The notes beneath the pieces were generated by a model that was given only the letters and a program-made list of their open reading frames with translations, did not search any database and was not told the DNA's origin. The translations under genes were made by a program, and so were the position numbers. 16,697 nt of DNA, from contig JAEXWS010000022.1 of assembly GCA_023406225.1 (NCBI GenBank), forward strand, positions 1 through 16,697, read 5' to 3'. Of the stretch, positions 7,333 to 13,648 are shown one piece after another; within the stretch, counting starts at the first letter, position 1, and each line of letters begins with the position of its first letter. Origin of the DNA: Bacillota bacterium. GTDB lineage: Bacteria > Bacillota > Clostridia > Oscillospirales > Oscillospiraceae.

Positions 7333-7914
7333 ATGGAGACGAAAACGGGGACGGAGGACCTGAACCAGATCATTGCGGGGAACCTGCGGGACCTGCGGCG
7401 GGACCGGGGCATTACGCTGGACGAGGCGGCGGAGCTTACCGGCGTGTCCAAGAGCATGCTGGGCCAGATCGAGCGGGGCGTGTGCGGGCTCTCGGTGGCG
7501 ACGCTGTGGAAAATCGCCAACGGGCTGAAGATCTCCTTCACCGCCTTGATGACGGAGAGCCGCCCCAGCACCCAGATCGTGGACAACAAGGCCCTGGCGC
7601 CCCTGTCCAACGGTCAGGCGGGCTTCCGGCTGTACCCGGTGTTCCCCTTCGAGGCCGGGCGGGAGTTCGAGGTGCTCTATATTGAACTGGACCCGGACAC
7701 CGCCTCCCAGTCGGAGCCCCACGAGCCGGGGACGGAGGAGTACACCCTGGTCTACCAGGGGGAGCTGACCCTCTCCGTGGGGGAGGAGACGTTCCGCGTC
7801 CCCGCCGGGCACTCCATCCGCTACGCCGCCGACGCGCCCCACGCTTACGCCAACCGGGGCGGGGAGCAGGTGCGGCTTTGCATGGTGATCCGGTACGCCG
7901 GGAGCCGCAAATGA
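7333..7914 (+). CDS. XRE-family regulator with C-terminal cupin domain
   Basis: A 193-residue protein in the common XRE-cupin layout. A helix-turn-helix lies at about residues 12-68 ('ITLDEAAELTGVSKSMLGQIERG'). A single cupin barrel lies at about 105-187, with motif one around 'EPHEPGTEEYTLVYQGEL' (His130, Glu135-136) and motif two 'VPAGHSIRYAADAPHAY' (His160, His170). These proteins usually sense a small molecule or metal-bound ligand in the cupin and control a nearby catabolic or stress operon. The ATG at 7333 is set by GGAAGGAGA six bases upstream; longer in-frame extensions run back inside the activase gene and are not real. As the last gene of the glycyl radical operon it probably gives feedback control by a pathway intermediate. 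Its operator is unknown. Confidence 0.92.
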   Translation: METKTGTEDLNQIIAGNLRDLRRDRGITLDEAAELTGVSKSMLGQIERGVCGLSVATLWKIANGLKISFTALMTESRPSTQIVDNKALAPLSNGQAGFRLYPVFPFEAGREFEVLYIELDPDTASQSEPHEPGTEEYTLVYQGELTLSVGEETFRVPAGHSIRYAADAPHAYANRGGEQVRLCMVIRYAGSRK

Positions 7915-7932
7915 CCCTGTGAGACAAAAAAG

Positions 7933-7972
7933 ACCGCCGGCTTTCGGAATGGCACCGAAAGCCGGCGGTTTT
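7933..7972. terminator. strong bidirectional terminator after the glycyl radical operon
   Basis: A perfect 15-bp stem (7933-7947 with 7955-7969) has a 7-nt loop. It is followed by TTTT on the plus strand and by a T-rich run on the minus strand. It closes the operon 18 bp after the XRE-cupin stop. Confidence 0.92.
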
Positions 7973-7978
7973 ACGCCC

Positions 7979-8007
7979 TTGCAATTTCCGCCCGGACGGC
8001 CTACAAT
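7979..8007 (+). promoter_or_regulatory. promoter of the ACMSD-family gene
   Basis: TTGCAA (7979-7984), a 17-bp spacer and TACAAT (8002-8007) make a good SigA promoter, directly after the terminator. The spacer holds a near-palindrome CCGCCCGGACGG (7988-7999), a possible repressor site. Confidence 0.72.
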
Positions 8008-8052
8008 CAGGACGGATCGAACGAAACCGGACGCCCTGGAAGGAGCCTGCCT

Positions 8053-8889
8053 ATGAAGATCATTGACGCCCATCTGCACCTGTTCCCCCCGGAGGAGCCC
8101 GGGGCGGAGGCCCTGGCCCGGCGGGCGGGCCACTGCAACAGCATCGCCCATCTGCGGCAGGCGTATGGGGAATTGGACATCGTCCACGGCGTGGTCATGG
8201 GCAACCGCAGCCTGGACCCCGCCTACCACGACTATCCTTCGGACCTGTTCCATTACTGCGTGGGGCTGGACAGCTCCCTGCTGGAGGGGGGCCGCGTCGC
8301 GCCCCGCATGGAGGAGCGGGTGGAGGAGAACCTGGGGCGGGCGTCCTGCTGCGGCGTGAAGCTCTATCCCGGCTATAACCGCATCGCCCTGACGGACCCC
8401 CTGTACGAGCCGGTCTACGCCCTGGCGGCCCGGTACGGTAAGCCGGTGGCCGTCCACATGGGCCTCACCGCCGGCCCCGGGGCCCACTTGAAATACTGCC
8501 ATCCCCTGGCCCTAGACGAGGCGGCGGCGGACCACCCCGGGACCCGGTTCGTCATGTGCCATTTCGGAAACCCCTTCCTGGACGCGGCCGCCGCCGTGCT
8601 GGAGAAAAACCCCAACGTGTCCGCCGACGTGTCTGGGCTGCTGGAGGGGCGGACGGACCTGGCCCGTTATTACCGGGAGCAGGCGGGGTACGTCTCCCTG
8701 CTGAAAACCTGGCTCCGGGCGGCGGACCGCTGGGACGACATCCTCTTCGGCACCGACTGGCCCCTGGTGAATCTGGGGGAGTATATCGCCTTCGTCCAGG
8801 AGCTTGTGCCGGAGAATTGCTGGGAGCGGGTGTTTTTCCAAAACGCCGACCGGGTCTACGGCCTGGGCCTTTCCGCCCCAAAAGGCTGA
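8053..8889 (+). CDS. amidohydrolase-2 (ACMSD-like) family metal-dependent hydrolase or decarboxylase
   Basis: A 278-residue TIM-barrel protein of the PF04909 type. Metal-binding landmarks are 'DAHLHL' (His7, His9), 'VHMG' (His135), 'CHFGNP' (His170) and 'FGTDWP' (Asp235), with 'VKLYPGY' (Lys103) at an earlier strand. These match the amidohydrolase ligand set. Members of this family include aminocarboxymuconate-semialdehyde and resorcylate decarboxylases as well as lactone and ester hydrolases; which reaction applies cannot be read. The ATG at 8053 has AAGGAG at a good distance. It has its own promoter after a strong terminator, so it is not in the glycyl radical operon, but its closeness suggests a linked pathway. 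It differs from the D-aminoacylase-type enzyme at the left edge. Confidence 0.85.
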   Translation: MKIIDAHLHLFPPEEPGAEALARRAGHCNSIAHLRQAYGELDIVHGVVMGNRSLDPAYHDYPSDLFHYCVGLDSSLLEGGRVAPRMEERVEENLGRASCCGVKLYPGYNRIALTDPLYEPVYALAARYGKPVAVHMGLTAGPGAHLKYCHPLALDEAAADHPGTRFVMCHFGNPFLDAAAAVLEKNPNVSADVSGLLEGRTDLARYYREQAGYVSLLKTWLRAADRWDDILFGTDWPLVNLGEYIAFVQELVPENCWERVFFQNADRVYGLGLSAPKG

Positions 8890-9037
8890 GGGGGTTTTTG
8901 AGCCGGAAGGAGCGGGCCGTCACGCATGGGGGGACCGCAAGGCGTTTTCTCCGACGTACACGCCGCCGGAAAAAGCGGAGCTCACGGTGCTTTCGCCGCT
9001 TCGGCGGCGAAACGCCGCGGGGTATTCAAACAAAAAA
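8890..9037. other. intergenic spacer with UUCG-capped hairpin
   Basis: No convincing gene. It contains a perfect 9-bp stem, TTTCGCCGC with GCGGCGAAA (8991-8999 and 9004-9012), closed by a TTCG loop with a C-G closing pair, a very stable RNA tetraloop. No T-run follows, so it is not a standard terminator. An open frame starting at 8926 runs antisense into rnj and is a GC-driven artefact. Confidence 0.5.
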
Positions 9038-9075
9038 ACAGGCCGCCCGGATTTCCGGGCGGCCTGTCGTTTTTT
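9031..9075. terminator. bidirectional terminator between ACMSD-like gene and rnj
   Basis: A perfect 13-bp stem (9038-9050 with 9055-9067) has an ATTT loop. It is flanked by seven A on the left (T-run for the minus strand) and by TTTTTT at 9070-9075 (plus strand). It serves the convergent genes on both sides; the plus-strand T-run lies just inside the end of the rnj spacer. Confidence 0.92.
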
Positions 9076-9078
9076 CTG

Positions 9079-10737
9079 TCACAGCCGGGTCACAACGGGG
9101 ATGACCATGGGGCTGCGCTTGGTGTTTTTGAAGAGGTAGCCGCTGACCGCGGACTTCACCGCGCCCTTCAGCTCGCCGTCGTCCCGGCCGCGCTTGCGGG
9201 AGGCGCCCTCGGCGGCCTCCATGGCGACGGTCTGGAGCTCCTTCATCAAATCGCCGGACTCCTTCACATAGATGAAGCCCCGGGTGATGATCTCCGGCGG
9301 GCTCAAAAGCGCGCCGTCGTGGCTGGAGATGGGCATCACCACCACCACCATGCCGTCCTCGGCCAGGCGCTTGCGGTCCCGCATGACCACGGCCCCCACG
9401 TCGCCCACGCCGGAGCCGTCCACATACACCTCGCCCGCGGGCACGGTGCCGTTGAGCTTGAGCGTCTTGGCGGTGATCTCGATGACGGAGCCGTTGTCCG
9501 CGATGGCGATGTGGTTGCGGTCCATGCCCATGGATTCCGCCACGTTCTTGTGGATCTGCAGCATCCGCTGCTCGCCGTGGAGGGGGACGAAGAAACGGGG
9601 CTTCGTCAGCGCGTGGATGATCTTCAGCTCCTCCTGGCAGGCGTGGCCGGAGACGTGCAGCATGTCCGCCCGGTCATATACCACCGTGGCGCCCTTGCGG
9701 AACAGCTCGTTGATGACCCGGCCCACCGTCACCTCGTTGCCGGGGACGGCGGAGGCGGAGATGATCACCTTGTCGCCTGCGCCGATCTCCACCTGCTTGT
9801 GGGTGGAGAAGGCCATGCGGTACAGCGCGCTCATCTCCTCGCCCTGGGAGCCGGTGGTGACGATGACCTGCTTGTTCTTGGGCAGGCCCTTGATCTTGGT
9901 GATGTCCATGAGGGTGTTCTTGGGCACCTTCATGTAGCCCAGCTCCGTGGAGACCTTCATCATGTTCTCCATGGACCGCCCGGTGACGGCCACCTTCCGC
10001 CCGCAGGCGGCGGCGGCGTCCAGCACCTGCTGGACCCGGTGGACGTTGGAGGCGAAGGTGGTGACGATGATCCGGTCCTCGCAGTGGTTGAACTGGCGGG
10101 TGAAGGCCGCGCCCACCGTCTTTTCAGAGGGGGTGAAGCCGGGCCGCTCTACGTTGGTGGAGTCCGCGCACAGGCACAAGACCCCCTCCTTGCCAAGCTC
10201 GCCGAAGCGGGCCAGGTCGATGACCTCCCCATCGATGGGGGTGGAATCGATCTTGAAGTCGCCGGTGTGGACCACCGCGCCCATCTTCGTGTGGATGGCG
10301 AAGGCCACGGAGTCCGCGATGGAGTGGTTTACGTGGATGAACTCCACGTTGAACTTCCCGGCCCGGACGGTCTTGCCCGCCTCCACGGTGATGAGCTTCG
10401 TGCTCTTCACCAGCCCGTGCTCCTCCAGCTTCAGCTTGATGAGGCCCGCGGTGAAGCGGGTGCAGTAGATGGGCATGTTTACCTGCTTGAGGACGTAGGG
10501 GATGGAGCCCACGTGGTCCTCGTGGCCGTGGGTGATGAAGAGGCCGCGGATGCGGGCGCGGTTCTTGATGAGATAGCTCACGTCGGGGATGATGCAGTCG
10601 ATGCCGTACATATCCTCGTCCGGGAAGGCCATGCCGCAGTCCACCACGATGATCTCCCCGCCGTACTCATAGGCGGTCATGTTCTTGCCGATCTCGTTCA
10701 GACCGCCCAGGGGGATGATTTTCAATTTTTCTGCCAT
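9079..10737 (-). CDS. rnj: ribonuclease J
   Basis: A 552-residue metallo-beta-lactamase/beta-CASP ribonuclease, the main mRNA decay and rRNA maturation enzyme of many Gram-positives. It acts as a 5'-3' exonuclease with endonuclease activity, in the cytoplasm. The N-terminus 'KLKIIPLGGLNEIGKNM' is diagnostic. The zinc motif is His70, His72, Asp74 and His75 ('THGHEDH'), with further ligands around His138 and Asp160 ('HTGDF'). The beta-CASP region carries 'TTGSQGE' and 'VPGNE', and the C-terminal part 'PLHGE' is present. Length is normal. I use the ATG at 10737; AGGAG is about 13 bases upstream, longer than usual, so initiation may be weak or structure-dependent. An in-frame extension to 10893 is not family-like. 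The gene is monocistronic with a long structured leader. Only one RNase J gene is visible, so J1 versus J2 is not assigned. Confidence 0.97.
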   Translation of the reverse strand: MAEKLKIIPLGGLNEIGKNMTAYEYGGEIIVVDCGMAFPDEDMYGIDCIIPDVSYLIKNRARIRGLFITHGHEDHVGSIPYVLKQVNMPIYCTRFTAGLIKLKLEEHGLVKSTKLITVEAGKTVRAGKFNVEFIHVNHSIADSVAFAIHTKMGAVVHTGDFKIDSTPIDGEVIDLARFGELGKEGVLCLCADSTNVERPGFTPSEKTVGAAFTRQFNHCEDRIIVTTFASNVHRVQQVLDAAAACGRKVAVTGRSMENMMKVSTELGYMKVPKNTLMDITKIKGLPKNKQVIVTTGSQGEEMSALYRMAFSTHKQVEIGAGDKVIISASAVPGNEVTVGRVINELFRKGATVVYDRADMLHVSGHACQEELKIIHALTKPRFFVPLHGEQRMLQIHKNVAESMGMDRNHIAIADNGSVIEITAKTLKLNGTVPAGEVYVDGSGVGDVGAVVMRDRKRLAEDGMVVVVMPISSHDGALLSPPEIITRGFIYVKESGDLMKELQTVAMEAAEGASRKRGRDDGELKGAVKSAVSGYLFKNTKRSPMVIPVVTRL

Positions 10738-10781
10738 AAGATTTTCAATTCTCCTTTTGATGATGCACAAGATATGTAGAG

Positions 10782-10919
10782 AACTCCCCCGGTCTCCGGG
10801 CATAACGTGGTAGACGCGCCCATAAAATGGGCACGCAAACAAGAGACGCCCGTCGCCTGCGCGGCCCCGTTTCGCCGCCAGGGGTTCGGTCACGTCATCC
10901 CGGTCTCCATATGGGAGTT
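10782..10919 (-). ncRNA. candidate structured 5' leader RNA of rnj
   Basis: Read on the minus strand, distant segments pair. AACTCCC (10919-10913) pairs with GGGAGTT (10788-10782). CCGGGATGACGTG (10903-10891) pairs with CACGTTAT-G-CCCGG (10809-10796), giving 13 pairs with one bulge and one G-U. Two hairpins lie inside: CCCC/GGGG (10884-10881 with 10868-10865), and GCGTGCCCA/TGGGCGCGT around a 5-nt loop (10836-10814). A 10-bp direct repeat CCCGGTCTCC on the plus strand (10788-10797 and 10899-10908) gives a second pairing option. Together this is a closed multibranch fold about 45-180 nt before the start codon. I do not recognise it as a known Rfam class. It could be an autoregulatory element like the rne 5' UTR, or a riboswitch. 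Confidence 0.5.
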
Positions 10920-10964
10920 GTTTTATTTAACTGAAGCGGAACCGCGTCCGCGCCAGTAAAATAC

Positions 10965-11017
10965 AAAAAAACCGCTCGGAAGAGGGCGGAGGATCGAGCC
11001 GCTCGACGCCGCTTCCG
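10965..11017 (-). terminator. candidate attenuator near the 5' end of the rnj transcript
   Basis: On the minus strand a hairpin region (CGGAAG at 11017-11012 with CTTCCG at 10982-10977, plus inner GCTCG/CGAGC pairings) is followed by seven T (10971-10965). The segment GCTCG at 10999-10995 can pair with either upstream CGAGC (11005-11001) or downstream CGAGC (10978-10974), so two exclusive folds exist. It lies only about 10-60 nt after the predicted transcription start and well before rnj. It could end a small RNA or act as conditional attenuation. Confidence 0.5.
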
Positions 11018-11032
11018 TTGCTATTCTAACGT

Positions 11033-11061
11033 AGTATAGCACAGGAAACCCGGTTTGTATA
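11033..11061 (-). promoter_or_regulatory. promoter of rnj
   Basis: On the minus strand TATACA (11056-11061), a 17-bp spacer and TATACT (11033-11038). The start would be near 11026, giving a leader of roughly 290 nt before the rnj ATG. Confidence 0.65.
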
Positions 11062-11111
11062 CATTTTTTTGAAGGATGGGGCGCAGGCGCGGCGAAATAT
11101 GCGCCGCCCGC

Positions 11112-11139
11112 TTGACAAACGGGGAGGATGTGTTATTAT
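11112..11139 (+). promoter_or_regulatory. promoter of the LacI-family gene
   Basis: Consensus TTGACA (11112-11117), a 16-bp spacer and TATTAT (11134-11139). The LacI-type operator begins at the last base of the -10 box, so repressor binding would block initiation. Confidence 0.75.
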
Positions 11140-11155
11140 GTGTACGTTAACAGAA
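11139..11155. promoter_or_regulatory. LacI-type operator copy 1
   Basis: TGTGTACGTTAACAGAA. The first 14 bp have partial dyad symmetry (TGTnnACGTnnACA) about a central CG, as expected for LacI-family sites. An identical 17-bp copy stands before the MFS gene at 12241-12257. The overlap with the -10 and start region implies autorepression. Confidence 0.7.
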
Positions 11156-11173
11156 ATGAGGGGAGGGCGTGTT

Positions 11174-12199
11174 GTGCGGGCCACGATCAAAATGATTGCA
11201 GAGATGGCGGGGGTGTCCATCGGCACGGTGGACCGGGTGCTCCACGACCGCCCCTATGTGAAGCCGGAGGTGCGAAAGCGGGTCCTCCGGGTGATGGAGG
11301 AGCTGGATTACCGGCCCAACCGCATGGCCAGCGCCCTGGCCACCAGCGGCACGGCCCGGCGCTTCGCCGTGGTGCAGCCCGCCTGGACGGGCTACGTGGG
11401 GGAGGCCATGGCGGAGGGCGTGGCCCGGTTCCGGGAGGAGCGGCGGGATTATAACCTCACCGTCACGGTGGAGCCGTACTTCCAGGGCCGGACGGAGGAC
11501 TGCCTGCGGCTGCTGGACCGGTTGATGAAGGAGGACGTCCACGGCGTGGCCCTGTGCGCCTCGGACTGCGACCAGGTGCGGCGGAAGCTGGAGGTCCTGG
11601 CGGAGCGCCGCATCCCGGTGGTGACCTTCAACTCCGACATTCCCGGCGCGGCGCGGCTTTGCTACGTGGGGGAGGACGCCCACCGGGCCGGACGGGTGGC
11701 GGGGGAGATCGCCGCCAAGTTTTACCGGCCCGGGGACCGGCTGCTGATCGTCTACGCCGGCGACGAATACGCCGGGCACAAGGCCCGGACCGACGGGTTT
11801 TTGGAGCGGCTGGAGGAGCAGGGCGTGCCCCGGGAGGCCTGCCGTGTTGCCACCACCCACAACGACTATGACGAAACGCTGACGGCGGTGAGCGACGCCC
11901 TGCGGGAGGAGCCGGCGCTCCGCTATATCTACATGGCGAACCGCAGCGTTCCCGCCTGTGTCGAGGCCCTGCGCCAGCAGGGGCGGGTGGGCCGGGTCCG
12001 GGTCCTGGCCCACGACAACAGCCCCGCGCTCCGCCGCTTTTTGAAGGAGGGCCTGGTGGATTTCACCATCGACCAGAACCTGGCCTATCAGAGCCGGAAG
12101 GCCCTTTCCGTGCTGTTTGACGCCGTGCTGGAGCACAAGCGGCCGGAGCAGGACTGCTTCTATCCCGAAAGCCCCATTTTGAATGCCGAAATGGTGTGA
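11174..12199 (+). CDS. LacI-family transcriptional repressor
   Basis: A 341-residue regulator. Residues 3-50 are the LacI helix-turn-helix with hinge ('ATIKMIAEMAGVSIGTVDRVL', then 'LDYRPNRMASAL'). The rest is a periplasmic-binding-protein type ligand domain of the sugar-binding kind, with 'DVHGVALCASD', 'IPVVTFNSDIPGA' and 'YVGEDAHRAGRVAGE' typical of that fold. I chose the GTG at 11174: GGGGAGGG lies upstream, and it starts exactly at the family N-terminus. An ATG at 11156 lacks a ribosome site. The effector is unknown, probably a sugar or small polar ligand. The MFS gene follows after 70 bp with the same operator sequence, so the regulator probably represses itself and the transporter. Confidence 0.93.
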   Translation: MRATIKMIAEMAGVSIGTVDRVLHDRPYVKPEVRKRVLRVMEELDYRPNRMASALATSGTARRFAVVQPAWTGYVGEAMAEGVARFREERRDYNLTVTVEPYFQGRTEDCLRLLDRLMKEDVHGVALCASDCDQVRRKLEVLAERRIPVVTFNSDIPGAARLCYVGEDAHRAGRVAGEIAAKFYRPGDRLLIVYAGDEYAGHKARTDGFLERLEEQGVPREACRVATTHNDYDETLTAVSDALREEPALRYIYMANRSVPACVEALRQQGRVGRVRVLAHDNSPALRRFLKEGLVDFTIDQNLAYQSRKALSVLFDAVLEHKRPEQDCFYPESPILNAEMV

Positions 12200-12240
12200 A
12201 GGAATTTCCGCCGGCGGGCGGAATTTCTTTCCATAAAAAT

Positions 12241-12257
12241 TGTGTACGTTAACAGAA
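12241..12257. promoter_or_regulatory. LacI-type operator copy 2
   Basis: TGTGTACGTTAACAGAA, identical over 17 bp to the copy before the LacI gene, and ending in the MFS ribosome site (AAGGAGAGG at 12256-12264). No good -35 is visible upstream of it, so the MFS gene may be read partly from the LacI promoter, with this site acting as a roadblock. An imperfect inverted repeat (CCGCC/GGCGG flanked by AATTT) lies between the two genes at about 12202-12226. Confidence 0.7.
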
Positions 12258-12269
12258 GGAGAGGTTTTT

Positions 12270-13493
12270 ATGCGGGAGAGGGAAAAGACCGCCGGGCGGG
12301 TCCTGACGGCCCCGGTGCTGGCGCTGATGGCGCTGGCCTTTGTGCTGGGCACCTGCGAATTTGTCATCGTGGGCATCCTGCCCCAGATCGCCGCGGGGCT
12401 GGATACGTCCCTGGCCGCGGTGGGGAAGCTGGTGAGCGTGTTCGCCGTGTGCTACGCGGTGGGCACGCCCGTCGTCACCGCGGCGGCGGGGCGCATCCCC
12501 CGCCGCCGCCTGCTGGCTGGGCTTTTGGCGCTGTTTCTGGCGGCCAACGCGCTGAGCCTGCTTTCGCCCAGCGCGGCGGCGCTGTATGCCGCCCGGGTGC
12601 TGGCGGCCCTGGTCACCGGCCCGCTGACGGCGGCGGCCATGCTGTACGCCCGGGACGTGACGCCGCCGGAGCAGACCGCCCGGGCCGTCTCTTTGGTGTA
12701 CGCGGGCTTTTCCGTGGCCGCCGTGGCGGGGGTCCCCCTGGGCGCGGCGGTGTGCCGGGTCCTGGGCTGGCGGTGGACCTTCGCCGTGATCCTGGCTATG
12801 GGGGCGGCGCTGACGCCGGTTTTGCTGCGGGTGCTGCCTGAAACGGCCCCGGCCCCCGCCGGAGAGGGGGGCTTTTTCCGCCAGTTCGCCGTCCTGCGGG
12901 ACCGGCGGTTTACCCTGTGCGTGGGGATGGTGCTTTGCAGCGCCGCCGCCACCTACACGGTCTACACCTACCTCGCCCCCATCCTCACGGACGTTCTGGG
13001 CCTGTCCCAGTCCGCCGTCGGCCCGCTGCTGCTGGCCATGGGCGGGTGCTGCGCCGTCAGCAACGTGCTCTCCGGCCGGCTGGGGGAGCGGCGCGGCGTC
13101 CGGGGCCTGCCGCCGGTGTTTCTGGCCCAGGCGGCGCTGTTCGCCCTGCTGCCCCTGCTGACGGGGAACCGCTGGACGGGGCTTGCGGCCCTGCTGGCCA
13201 TGGGGCTTTTGATGTACCTTCTGAACACCCCCGCCCAGCTCCACGCCCTCGCCCTGGCGGAGACGGACTATCCCTTCGCGTCCAGCCTGTGTGCGTCCGT
13301 GCAGCCGGTGTCCTTCAACTTCGGCATCGCCGCCGGCTCCTTCGCGGGCAGCGGCGTCCAGGAGGCCTGGGGCCTCCGGGCGCTGGGACTGCCCGCCGCC
13401 GTGTTCGCGCTGCTGGCGGCCCTTGTGTCTCTTTGGTTGCTGCGGGGCGGGGCGCGGGCGCCGGTCCTGCTCTCCGGCGCCTCCGGCCGGTGA
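12270..13493 (+). CDS. MFS transporter, DHA1-like exporter family
   Basis: A 407-residue, twelve-helix major facilitator protein in the cytoplasmic membrane. The N-terminal 'LGTCEFVIVGILPQIA' in helix one and the loop 2-3 motif 'GRIPRRR' (about 74-80) are typical of the DHA1 group that includes AraJ and sugar or drug exporters. The helix-5 antiporter-like region 'AGFSVAAVAGVPLGA' (motif C-like) suggests a proton-coupled exporter. The ATG at 12270 is fixed by AAGGAGAGG five bases upstream. It is under the same operator as the LacI gene, so it is likely induced by the LacI ligand. The substrate is not readable; sugar, sugar derivative or drug export are all possible. Confidence 0.9.
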   Translation: MREREKTAGRVLTAPVLALMALAFVLGTCEFVIVGILPQIAAGLDTSLAAVGKLVSVFAVCYAVGTPVVTAAAGRIPRRRLLAGLLALFLAANALSLLSPSAAALYAARVLAALVTGPLTAAAMLYARDVTPPEQTARAVSLVYAGFSVAAVAGVPLGAAVCRVLGWRWTFAVILAMGAALTPVLLRVLPETAPAPAGEGGFFRQFAVLRDRRFTLCVGMVLCSAAATYTVYTYLAPILTDVLGLSQSAVGPLLLAMGGCCAVSNVLSGRLGERRGVRGLPPVFLAQAALFALLPLLTGNRWTGLAALLAMGLLMYLLNTPAQLHALALAETDYPFASSLCASVQPVSFNFGIAAGSFAGSGVQEAWGLRALGLPAAVFALLAALVSLWLLRGGARAPVLLSGASGR

Positions 13494-13520
13494 GCGGTCC
13501 CCCGGCGGTTTTTCCCTTTC

Positions 13521-13562
13521 AAAGCGGTCCCGCCGTCCCAACGACGGCGGGACCGCTTTTTT
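13521..13562 (+). terminator. strong terminator after the MFS gene
   Basis: A perfect 17-bp stem (13521-13537 with 13543-13559) has a 5-nt loop and is followed by a T6 run (13557-13562). It ends the lacI-MFS unit 27 bp after the stop codon. Confidence 0.95.
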
Positions 13563-13574
13563 GCCCGGGGCGGG

Positions 13575-13603
13575 TTGCTTCCAGGCGGGAAAACTGGTAT
13601 ACT
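13575..13603 (+). promoter_or_regulatory. promoter of gdpP-rplI
   Basis: TTGCTT (13575-13580), a 17-bp spacer and TATACT (13598-13603), directly after the MFS terminator. Predicted start near 13610, leader about 40 nt. Confidence 0.7.
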
Positions 13604-13648
13604 ATAAAATTAAATCCGTCTGTTTTCCGGTCAAAGGAGACTTCGTAT

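Noticed and set aside
8877..8900. Short CCCC/GGGG hairpin with T5 at the end of the ACMSD-like gene
   Set aside because: The stem is only about 4 bp and includes the stop codon. The 13-bp terminator at 9031-9075 is far stronger.
8926..10779. 617-residue open frame antisense to rnj
   Set aside because: It crosses a strong bidirectional terminator and lies opposite an unmistakable RNase J. Its composition (His, Asp, Gly, Val rich) is typical of a shadow frame.
10738..10893. N-terminal extension of RNase J to 10893
   Set aside because: The added 52 residues are absent from the family and fall inside the structured leader. The ATG at 10737 gives the canonical N-terminus.
10782..11017. T-box, cyclic-di-AMP or other known riboswitch in the rnj leader
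   Set aside because: No T-box sequence (GGTGGNACCGCG) and no signature of a known class that I can recognise. Kept only as an unassigned structured leader.
11139..12257. The 17-bp repeat as an attachment or transposon target duplication
   Set aside because: Both copies stand at promoter or ribosome-site positions and have LacI operator symmetry. No integrase or transposase lies between them.
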